64,000 nucleotides of DNA from Orbaceae bacterium BiB (lineage in GTDB: Bacteria; Pseudomonadota; Gammaproteobacteria; Enterobacterales; Orbaceae): contig CP133958.1 of assembly GCA_036251205.1 (NCBI GenBank), forward strand, positions 1 to 64,000. Direction: 5' to 3'. Below the pieces are notes generated by a model, which worked only from the letters and a program-made list of their open reading frames with translations, did no database searches and had not been told where the DNA came from. Below, piece after piece: positions 56,959-64,000 of this stretch. The position numbers were made by a program, and so were the translations under genes. Within the stretch, counting starts at the first letter, position 1. Each line of letters begins with the position of its first letter.

Positions 56959-57238
56959 AACTTTAATTATAATATTCTTTAAATTACTTAATAAAAATTT
57001 AAATTTCTTTGCTAAAATTGTTACTCATCTGTCTAAGTCATTTCCTATCTTATAAAAACTCATAAAAATAAAACTAACCAATTGTAATTATTAAGTTTTT
57101 AAGTATATCCTTCGCATGTTTTTATGACTATTTCTTAATATTCATGAAGTCCTCAGTAGGCTCATCATTGATGTTTTTATATTTTTTGTTTTCTTTTTAG
57201 ATTAATATCAAATTTTTTGATAATCGCGTGGATTTTTT

Positions 57239-57736
57239 ATGGTTAATCTGTGGCGTTACGTGCCAGACTTTGATGATTTAGATGAAAATGGAAAAAAAAC
57301 TTTATCTGATTTTTTATTTATTTGGTCTCTATTTGAGTATCATATTTTTAAAAATAATATGAGCATTACCAAAATTAGAAGTGTAACTAAAGAATGGGAC
57401 GCAAAAGGTCTACTCGAGGGCGAGATATTTTGGCAAGATGAGTTAAGCTATTTTAAAGAACGTTATCAACAACCTAGTGATATTGATAGTTTACATTTAG
57501 GCAATAGCGTTGGGCAAAAGCAAGATAGAGACTTTAAAAAAGTTATTTCAGGTGAAGAAACTGAAGCAAAAAAAGAGCTTACTGTGATGTTCATTATCAT
57601 TTACCGTTATCGAAATAATTTATTTTATGGTAATAAATGGGCTGATAAGATCAAAACGCACCGCAAAGATTGCGAGCAGATTACTTCTATTATGTGTAAG
57701 ATGCTAGATCGTTACCTTGCTGTAGATCATTCATGA
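57239..57736 (+). CDS. orphan HEPN-like protein with altered catalytic motif
   Basis: 165 residues, mostly helical by composition, no signal peptide. An early FLFIWSLFEYHIF helix and a late IIYRYRNNLFYGNKW resemble the two helices of HEPN-type proteins, where the second usually reads R-x(4-6)-H within RNxLFHG. Here the histidine position is Tyr, so RNase activity may be lost. No antitoxin or nuclease partner is adjacent; it stands alone between trxA and cra with long AT-rich flanks (280 and 265 bp). The family assignment is by motif resemblance only. Confidence 0.6.
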   Translation: MVNLWRYVPDFDDLDENGKKTLSDFLFIWSLFEYHIFKNNMSITKIRSVTKEWDAKGLLEGEIFWQDELSYFKERYQQPSDIDSLHLGNSVGQKQDRDFKKVISGEETEAKKELTVMFIIIYRYRNNLFYGNKWADKIKTHRKDCEQITSIMCKMLDRYLAVDHS

Positions 57737-58001
57737 GAAGAATATCAATATCAGAAACGAGTTAAATGAATTATTCGTTTCTGACTGAGATTGTTATTAA
57801 TGTCCTCTGCGACAATGGTTAGATTAACTCTTTTATATCAATAAAACCGCTATAAAAAATCCCGTAAATTTATAATTACGACGTCATAAAAATGACGATA
57901 TACCTCGAAAAATTGTTTTGTGATTTAAGTCGGTTACTTTCTTTTAATCTTCATTTTATGATACATTCACCTTCCATTAACTTTTCTATAGAATAATATC
58001 A
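57737..58001. other. intergenic region with two inverted repeats upstream of cra
   Basis: TCAGAAACGA (57751-57760) and TCGTTTCTGA (57775-57784) form a 10-bp stem after the HEPN-like gene, with Cra-like half sites in its arms. A smaller CGTCAT-AAAA-ATGACG lies at 57882-57897. They could be a terminator and an operator of cra. Confidence 0.45.
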
Positions 58002-59024
58002 ATGAAATTAGAACAAATTGCCAAACTAGCCGGTGTTTCTAGAACAACTGCTAGCTACGTGATAAATGGTAAGGCAAAACAATATCGGGTCAGCGATAAG
58101 ACTATTGCAAAAGTAATGAAGGTTGTTAGCGAATATAATTATCAACCTAATGCTGTTGCTGCAGGCCTTCGAGCGGGTAAAACTTATTCAATTGGCTTGA
58201 TTATTCCTGATTTAGAAAATATTAGTTATACCTGTATTGCTAATCATTTAGAACATAAAGCTAGACAAGCGGGATATCAGTTATTGATCTCTTGTTCAGA
58301 GGATGATCCTGAAATCGAAAAACAGTGTATTTTCCACCTTAAGCAGCGACATGCTGATGCAATAATTCTCTCTTCATCATTTATTTCCGATCACTCTTTT
58401 TATGATAGTTGGGATAACAGTGGTATTCCGTTGTTGGCATTAGACCGACCACTAACCAGTACTAAATTTAGGAGTATTCTTGGCGCAGATATGCTAGATT
58501 CAAAAATATTAACGCAAGAGTTTATTAAATTTGCTAAGCAAGATATTGTCTATATCGGTGCATTATCAAATATGCAAACTAGTCAGTTTAGGGAACAGGG
58601 ATTTAACGAAGCGATTAAAGGTACAGATAACAGTATCACTTATCTTTATGCAAAAGATTATACTCGTGATGCTGGATTTAAATTATTTAGCCAATGGCTA
58701 GAGAGTAATCCGATTCCTTTAGCGTTATTTGTTACATCCTTTTCATTATTGCAAGGTGTCATTAATGCCATTTTAAATATCAACGGCTCTTTACCTAACG
58801 AGATGGTCATCGCCACATTTGGTGATAATGAATTACTAGACTTTTTACCTTGCAAAGTGATTAGTCTTGCACAAAATCATCAATACATTGCAGAAATCAC
58901 TATCGATACATTGTTGACGATACTGAATGATAGAAAAAGTTATCAACCAGGATACACTGAAGTTAAACGAAATATTAATTACCGCGGTTCTTTGAATCAG
59001 ATGTGTGGTAAAAAAATATTTTAA
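58002..59024 (+). CDS. cra: catabolite repressor/activator Cra (FruR)
   Basis: LacI-family regulator, 340 residues. N-terminal HTH MKLEQIAKLAGVSRTTASYVINGKAKQYRVSDKTI is nearly that of E. coli Cra; the hinge YQPNAVAAGLRAGKT and the effector domain with GLIIPDLENISY, QLLISCSEDDPE and LLALDRPL follow. Fructose-1-phosphate releases it from DNA. It sits directly upstream of fruBKA, unlike E. coli where cra is unlinked, and a Cra operator lies between the two. Confidence 0.92.
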   Translation: MKLEQIAKLAGVSRTTASYVINGKAKQYRVSDKTIAKVMKVVSEYNYQPNAVAAGLRAGKTYSIGLIIPDLENISYTCIANHLEHKARQAGYQLLISCSEDDPEIEKQCIFHLKQRHADAIILSSSFISDHSFYDSWDNSGIPLLALDRPLTSTKFRSILGADMLDSKILTQEFIKFAKQDIVYIGALSNMQTSQFREQGFNEAIKGTDNSITYLYAKDYTRDAGFKLFSQWLESNPIPLALFVTSFSLLQGVINAILNINGSLPNEMVIATFGDNELLDFLPCKVISLAQNHQYIAEITIDTLLTILNDRKSYQPGYTEVKRNINYRGSLNQMCGKKIF

Positions 59025-59106
59025 TCTCAATATGTGATATTTATCTCATTATTACCATTAATTGAAAAAAAAATTTGCTAATTAAGCTAATTATTTGCAT
59101 CATAGC

Positions 59107-59118
59107 TGAAACGATTCA
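59107..59118. promoter_or_regulatory. Cra operator before fruBKA
   Basis: TGAAACGATTCA, preceded by GC, is very close to the Cra consensus (GCTGAAWCGNTTCA). It lies 67 bp before the fruB ATG. A weaker TTTCGGAATC nearer the gene (about 59159-59168) may be a second site, as in E. coli fruB. Confidence 0.78.
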
Positions 59119-59184
59119 ACAGATAATGTGCTATCATTAAAGCTATATTTTTAATATGTTTCGGAATCTTAACAAGAGGTATTT

Positions 59185-60387
59185 ATGCTACAGCTAACAA
59201 AAGATGATATTTATCTTGATCAACAAGCTGAAAATAAACAAGAAGCGATAAAGAAAATTGCTCAAGTATTAACTCAGCGTGAGTTTGTGCAAGAGGGATA
59301 TGTTGACGGAATGCTAGAGCGAGAATCTCAAGCTGCTACTTACTTAGGCAGCGGTATCGCTATTCCTCATGGTACAACAAAAACTCGCCATTTAGTCCGT
59401 AAAACGGGTGTGCAAGTTTTCTGTTTTCCACAAGGTGTTGCTTGGGGCGATGATGGTGAAAAAACCTATATAGCTATTGGTATAGCAGCTAGCTCAGATG
59501 AGCATTTAACACTATTACGCCAATTAACACATGTTCTTGGCGATGAAGATGTGGAAGATCGTATCAAAAAAATCAAGACCAAAGATGATGTCATGTCACT
59601 ATTAACAGGACAAAGTAGCGATAGTGAAAATGCTGATATTGTTTCTGATGAACTACTATTACTTGATATCCCTGCAGATAATATTGCAACATTACAAGCA
59701 TTAAATGCTTCAAGATTAAAACGTTTTGGTGCCGTTAATGTTAATTTTATAGCGCAATCTTTAGAACAAAAACCGACTTACTTAGGTCAAGGCGTATGGC
59801 TAAATGATTGTGTTGAAGGTAACCTTAAAAATGCAGTAGCAATTAGTCGTACCAATAGCGATATCAAGGAAGACGACAAAAGTGTTAATGTCTTAATTAC
59901 GATGTCGGCAAAAACTAACGAATTAAATGATTTAATTGATCGTTTAGCTACCGCCGCATATCATCAACAACTCAATCAGCTACATACAGCAGATAAGAAT
60001 CAAATCAAGGCATTTTTCCTTGGCGATAATTCAGAAAGTTGTTCACAACCTGAAAATGTCACCGAGCAGACTGCCACGAATACTACTGAAGCAGCAGATA
60101 CTAACGCGTTGACACAAGAGTTTACCGTCGTTAATCCACATGGTTTACATACACGACCAGCGAGCGTTTTAGTTAAAACGGTAAAACAATTCAATAGTAG
60201 TATTACTGTTGCTAACCTTGATGGTACAGGTGTTGCTGTTAGTGCAACAAGTTTAATGAAAATTGTTGCTTTAGGCGCTAAAAAAGGTTGTCGTTTACAA
60301 TTTGTTGCAACTGGTGCCGATGCTCAGCAAGCTCTAGACGCTATTGGTCAAGCGATTAAAGATGGTTTAGGTGAGGGCGCTGAATAA
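59185..60387 (+). CDS. fruB: PTS fructose IIA/HPr fusion (diphosphoryl transfer protein)
   Basis: 400 residues. The N-terminal IIA-Fru domain has the phospho-His in GIAIPHGTTKTRHLV (about 64). A middle linker domain follows. The C-terminal HPr-like domain (about 308-400) has NPHGLHTRPAS with its phospho-His and SATSLMKIVALGA. It takes phosphate from EI and passes it to FruA. Slightly longer than E. coli FruB (376) through an Ala/Thr/Glu-rich linker. The stop shares a base with the fruK start. Confidence 0.94.
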   Translation: MLQLTKDDIYLDQQAENKQEAIKKIAQVLTQREFVQEGYVDGMLERESQAATYLGSGIAIPHGTTKTRHLVRKTGVQVFCFPQGVAWGDDGEKTYIAIGIAASSDEHLTLLRQLTHVLGDEDVEDRIKKIKTKDDVMSLLTGQSSDSENADIVSDELLLLDIPADNIATLQALNASRLKRFGAVNVNFIAQSLEQKPTYLGQGVWLNDCVEGNLKNAVAISRTNSDIKEDDKSVNVLITMSAKTNELNDLIDRLATAAYHQQLNQLHTADKNQIKAFFLGDNSESCSQPENVTEQTATNTTEAADTNALTQEFTVVNPHGLHTRPASVLVKTVKQFNSSITVANLDGTGVAVSATSLMKIVALGAKKGCRLQFVATGADAQQALDAIGQAIKDGLGEGAE

Positions 60388-61322
60388 TGGTCAGTAAAAT
60401 TGCGACATTTACTTTAAATCCAGCTTATGATTTAGTTGGTTTCTGTCCTGAAATTGAACTCGGTGACGTTAATTTAGTTAAAACGACGGGGCTATTAGCC
60501 GCAGGTAAAGGGATTAACGTTGCTAAGGTACTACGTGATTTAGGTGATGAGTTAACCGTAGGTGGCTTCTTAGGTGATGCTAACCGAGATGGTTTTAGTG
60601 CACTTTTTTCACAGTTAGGTATTGTTGATAAGTTTCTAACAGTACCAGGGCGAACTCGAATCAATGTCAAATTGACGGAACAAAATAGTCAAGTGACTGA
60701 TCTTAATTTTTCTGGTTTTTCAGTTACAACTGATGACTGGGCTAAATTTGTCAAAGATTCTCTCAGCTGGTTAAAAGATTTTGATATGGTTGTTATCAGC
60801 GGTAGCTTACCAGAAGGTGTTGCATTAGATGATTTCACCAATTGGATTAAACAAGTTAAAAATATCTGTCCAAAAATCATTTTTGATAGCAGTCGAAATG
60901 CGTTAGTTGCAGGTTTAAAAGCAAATCCTTGGTTAATTAAACCAAATGATAAAGAGCTAGAAATGCTTGTGGGTCGTGCTTTACCTAGTATTGCTGATAT
61001 TAAAAAGGCTGCAATGGATTTAGTTAACCAAGGCGTTGAAAATGTTATTGTTTCATTAGGTAGCAAAGGCGCACTATGGGTGACAAAAAATGAAGCATGG
61101 TTAGCAAAACCACCAAAATGTGAAGTTGTTAGTACCGTTGGTGCTGGTGACTCAATGGTTGCAGGATTAGTGCATGGTTTACAATCAAACTACTCAATTA
61201 AAGATACATTAGTATTTGCATCCGCTGTAGCAGCCTTATCTGTTGGGCAGGCTGGCGTCGGCGTTCCTGATAAAGAAAAACTTAATGCTATTCTTGAAAA
61301 GATAGATGTGATGGTCGGATAG
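60387..61322 (+). CDS. fruK: 1-phosphofructokinase
   Basis: PfkB-family kinase: fructose-1-P plus ATP to fructose-1,6-bisphosphate. 311 residues. It opens with TFTLNPAYDLVG, has GLLAAGKGINVAKVLRDLG, INVKLTE, VVISGSLPEGV, WLIKPNDKELEMLVGR and the signature with catalytic Asp VSTVGAGDSMVAGLVHGL. Middle gene of fruBKA, overlapping fruB by one base. Confidence 0.95.
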   Translation: MVSKIATFTLNPAYDLVGFCPEIELGDVNLVKTTGLLAAGKGINVAKVLRDLGDELTVGGFLGDANRDGFSALFSQLGIVDKFLTVPGRTRINVKLTEQNSQVTDLNFSGFSVTTDDWAKFVKDSLSWLKDFDMVVISGSLPEGVALDDFTNWIKQVKNICPKIIFDSSRNALVAGLKANPWLIKPNDKELEMLVGRALPSIADIKKAAMDLVNQGVENVIVSLGSKGALWVTKNEAWLAKPPKCEVVSTVGAGDSMVAGLVHGLQSNYSIKDTLVFASAVAALSVGQAGVGVPDKEKLNAILEKIDVMVG

Positions 61323-61330
61323 GAGAAAAT

Positions 61331-63019
61331 ATGAAGATATATATTGTCAATGCTAATCAAATTGGTCCGGTAAATGGTCGTTTAGCAAAAGCAGAGCTTG
61401 TATTAGCGGCTAAAGAAGAAAATATTTCTATTGTAGATAAAGCAGATCTTGCCGATGTCTCTATTTTAATTGGTCAAGGCACAACAACAGATAATGCTAT
61501 TGTTGGTAAAAAAGTTTATAGCGTAACAGATTTAGATAGCTTATTTGCTAACCCAAAACAGATTCTATTAAATGCACAGAGCCAAGGTGAGATTTATAAA
61601 CAATCAGCTCAAGCAGCAACGACTGCACCTGCAAGTAATGGTACTAAACGTATTGTTGCTGTAACCGCATGTCCAACAGGCGTAGCTCATACCTTTATGG
61701 CAGCTGAAGCGATTGAAGAAGAAGCTAAAAAACGAGGTTGGTGGTGTAAAGTTGAAACTCGTGGTTCTGTTGGTGTGGGTAACGAGTTAACGCCAGAAGA
61801 AGTTGCGGCGGCAGATATCGTTATCGTTGCTTGTGATATCGATGTTGATTTAAGTAAATTTGCTGGTAAGTTAATGTATAAGACCAAAACAGGTCCTGCA
61901 TTGAAAAAAACAGCACAAGAGTTTGATAAAGCATTTAGTGAAGCTTCAATTTATCAGCCAACATCTTCTGCTACACCATCTACAGCAACTAAAGAGAAGA
62001 AAAATGCTTATAAACATCTATTAACAGGTGTTTCTTACATGTTACCAATGGTTGTTGCGGGCGGCTTAATTGTTGCATTATCATTCGCTGTCGGTGGGAT
62101 TGGGCAGTCAGGTGATCTTGCTAAAGCCTTAGGTCAAATTGGTGGTGGAACAGCATTAGCTCTAATGGTACCAGTACTTGCTGGCTATATTTCATTCTCT
62201 ATTGCTGATCGACCAGGCTTAGTCCCAGGATTAATTGGTGGTATGCTTGCAACATCAATTGGTGCTGGATTCTTAGGTGGTATTGTTGCTGGTTATTTAG
62301 CGGGATATTTAACATTGTGGTTGACTAAGTTTATCCGACTACCACAAAGTCTTGAAGCATTAAAACCTATTCTAATTTTACCGTTATTATCTAGCTTAGT
62401 GGTTGGCTTGGCGATGATCTTTATATTAGGTCAACCAATTGCTTACATTATGACGGCATTAGAAACATGGTTAAGTGGCATGCAAACAACTAATGCGATT
62501 ATCCTAGGGGCAATACTTGGCGGAATGATGTGTACTGACATGGGTGGTCCAATCAATAAAGTGGCTTATGCTTTTGGTGTCGGTTTACTTAGTGCTCAAC
62601 AATATGCACCTATGGCAGCTGTTATGGCTGGGGGGATGGTACCGCCTTTAGCGATGAGTTTTGCAACTCTAATTGCGCGTCGTAAATTTAGTAAAGCTGA
62701 GCAAGAAAGTGGTAAAGCAGCATTTGTACTTGGTTTATGTTTTATTTCAGAAGGTGCGATCCCATTCGCTGCACGTGATCCGTTACGCGTATTACCAAGC
62801 TGTATTATTGGTGGTGCGATTACCGGTGGTATGGCATTAGCGTTTGGTTCTCAATTAATGGCACCTCATGGGGGATTATTCGTACTCGCAATCCCTGGCG
62901 CAATTAAACCAGTATTAGGTTATTTATTATCGATTGTAGTTGGTTCTGTTGTTGCAGGAACTATTTATGCAGTCATTAAAAAACCAGAAACTAAATCTGA
63001 GTTAGCAGCAACAGCGTAA
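61331..63019 (+). CDS. fruA: PTS fructose transporter subunit IIBC
   Basis: 562 residues. A degenerate N-terminal IIB' domain (1-about 95) is followed by the active IIB with phosphocysteine in VTACPTGVAHTFMAAEAIEEEAKK, and a IIC membrane domain from about 230 (LLTGVSYMLPMVVAGGLIVAL, ADRPGLVPGLIGGMLA, GGMMCTDMGGPINKVAYAFG, FISEGAIPFAARDPLRVLP). Imports fructose as fructose-1-phosphate. Last of fruBKA; a strong terminator follows. Confidence 0.95.
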   Translation: MKIYIVNANQIGPVNGRLAKAELVLAAKEENISIVDKADLADVSILIGQGTTTDNAIVGKKVYSVTDLDSLFANPKQILLNAQSQGEIYKQSAQAATTAPASNGTKRIVAVTACPTGVAHTFMAAEAIEEEAKKRGWWCKVETRGSVGVGNELTPEEVAAADIVIVACDIDVDLSKFAGKLMYKTKTGPALKKTAQEFDKAFSEASIYQPTSSATPSTATKEKKNAYKHLLTGVSYMLPMVVAGGLIVALSFAVGGIGQSGDLAKALGQIGGGTALALMVPVLAGYISFSIADRPGLVPGLIGGMLATSIGAGFLGGIVAGYLAGYLTLWLTKFIRLPQSLEALKPILILPLLSSLVVGLAMIFILGQPIAYIMTALETWLSGMQTTNAIILGAILGGMMCTDMGGPINKVAYAFGVGLLSAQQYAPMAAVMAGGMVPPLAMSFATLIARRKFSKAEQESGKAAFVLGLCFISEGAIPFAARDPLRVLPSCIIGGAITGGMALAFGSQLMAPHGGLFVLAIPGAIKPVLGYLLSIVVGSVVAGTIYAVIKKPETKSELAATA

Positions 63020-63040
63020 TTTAGCCTGTTGTTCATAAAT

Positions 63041-63070
63041 AAAAAGCAAGGCGATTTCCTTGCTTTTTTT
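63041..63070 (+). terminator. terminator after fruA
   Basis: AAAAAGCAAGG (63041-63051), loop CGATTT, CCTTGCTTTTTTT: an 11-bp stem with a seven-T tail, 20 bases past the fruA stop. Confidence 0.9.
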
Positions 63071-63209
63071 ATATCTAAAAATCTCGTCTAAGTTCTCACC
63101 CTTTATATCTATTTTTGTTCTATCCAAATGCAAAATAATTGTTTCCGTATCTGGCTATTCTTTGTTGTAATCAAACCATACTAACTAATTTAACTGTTTG
63201 GAGTTAAAA

Positions 63210-64000
63210 ATGGCGCGATTATTAAGATACTGGATTAAACAATTGATATCACTCAAAAATATTATAGTGATAGTGTTGATGGGATTAATTATTAATAGCG
63301 CTTGGAGCACCGAGTTACTTAATGTTTCTTATGATCCAACTCGTGAACTATATAAGGATTATAACGCAGCTTTTATTCAATATTGGCAGGAACAGAGCGG
63401 TGAAAAGCTAACGATAAAAAATTCTCACGGAGGCTCTGGTAAACAGGCGCGTTCAGTGATTGATGGTTTACAAGCTGATGTAGTGACATTAGCATTAGCT
63501 GGCGATATTGATGCACTAAATCGTTACCAATCGATTCTTGATGAAAATTGGCAGACTAAACTCCCTAATAACAGCACACCCTATACATCAACAATTGTAT
63601 TTTTAGTTCGTAAAGGTAATCCCCAAAATATCCATGATTGGAATGATTTAATTAAAGAAGGGGTTGAAGTCATTACACCTAATCCAAAAACATCAGGGGG
63701 GGCTCGTTGGAATTTTTTAGCAGCTTGGGTTTATGCAAAAGAGCTCTATGGTAGTGATGATAAAGCGCTACAATTTGTCACTGATATTTATCGTCATGCT
63801 CCGGTATTAGATACAGGAGCAAGAGGCGCTACAATTAGTTTTGTACAACGGGAGCTAGGTGATGTTTTACTGACATGGGAAAATGAAGCTCATTTAGCGC
63901 TTATTGAGCAAGGTGATGATAAACTTGAGATTATTATTCCATCCATATCAATTCTAGCTGAGCCGCCCGTTGCAGTTGTTGATTCTGTTGTCGACAAAAA
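63210..64000 (+). CDS. sulfate/thiosulfate ABC transporter substrate-binding protein (partial, cut by window end)
   Basis: 263 codons from ATG 63210 run off the right edge. A long basic N-terminus and hydrophobic leader ([16 protein letters not shown]) precede the mature start [18 protein letters not shown]. Then the sulfate-binding signature [30 protein letters not shown], and [18 protein letters not shown] and WENEAHLAL are all typical of Sbp and CysP. Sbp and CysP cannot be told apart here. The signal peptide n-region is unusually long. TTTGGAG is a strong ribosome-binding site. cysU/W/A probably follow outside the window. Confidence 0.92.
   Translation, partial: MARLLRYWIKQLISLKNIIVIVLMGLIINSAWSTELLNVSYDPTRELYKDYNAAFIQYWQEQSGEKLTIKNSHGGSGKQARSVIDGLQADVVTLALAGDIDALNRYQSILDENWQTKLPNNSTPYTSTIVFLVRKGNPQNIHDWNDLIKEGVEVITPNPKTSGGARWNFLAAWVYAKELYGSDDKALQFVTDIYRHAPVLDTGARGATISFVQRELGDVLLTWENEAHLALIEQGDDKLEIIIPSISILAEPPVAVVDSVVDK

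Noticed and set aside
1-64000. CRISPR arrays, insertion sequences, prophage, tRNA or rRNA genes
   Set aside because: No regularly spaced repeats, transposase or integrase motifs, terminal repeats or tRNA-like cloverleaf sequences were seen by reading; a tRNA and repeat search would be needed to exclude them fully.

Overview
The window is AT-rich, densely coded chromosomal DNA from a gammaproteobacterium. Protein resemblance is to Enterobacterales and Pasteurellales (NfsA, YejABEF, PrmB-AroC, GlnE, EpmA, ZevAB-like genes, Cra-FruBKA). The low GC, compact intergenic spaces and mixed gene order fit an Orbales-type host-associated bacterium such as Gilliamella or a relative; that assignment is an inference. 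I see no tRNA or rRNA genes, insertion sequences, phage genes or CRISPR arrays.

Layout. 1-5.8 kb: the edge of a YobI/KAP-like P-loop NTPase, an unassigned membrane protein, nfsA, a leaderless histidine acid phosphatase and a FAH-family hydrolase. 5.9-12.5 kb: aat and the complete yejABEF peptide importer. 12.6-20.8 kb: nfsB, then a divergent cluster of class I fumarase facing an N-carbamoyl-amino-acid hydrolase, aspartase, PyrK, PyrD (class 1B) and PyrC. Read in reverse of biosynthesis, this cluster takes orotate through dihydroorotate, carbamoyl-aspartate and aspartate to fumarate and malate. 20.8-24.4 kb: a sugar(-acid) operon with two LacI/GntR-type operators, an oxidoreductase, a TIM-barrel isomerase and an MFS transporter interrupted by one in-frame TAG. 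24.5-38.6 kb: prmB-aroC-yfcA, glyA, a short ygiF with glnE, a lipoprotein, and Fur-box-preceded feoABC.

38.6-50.6 kb: a zevAB-like zinc operon behind a Zur-type palindrome, then the most unusual locus. On the minus strand lie a stand-alone glucitol-type PTS IIA, an L-erythrulose-1-phosphate isomerase-like TIM homologue, a SorC-family regulator, RpiB, transaldolase and transketolase. Diverging from them are PdxA2, a protein fusing a glucitol-type PTS IIB domain to a DUF1537 four-carbon acid-sugar kinase, and a KdgT-type permease. Together they look like a C4 acid-sugar/tetrose pathway feeding triose phosphate and the pentose phosphate pathway, with PTS modules used in an apparently non-canonical way: the IIA lacks the usual active-site histidine and no IIC is present.

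50.8-64 kb: rmuC-epmA, a four-gene pseudopilin operon (ppdA-ppdB-ygdB-ppdC), rhlB, trxA, an orphan HEPN-like protein, cra beside fruBKA with a Cra operator, and the start of a sulfate-binding protein cut by the window edge.
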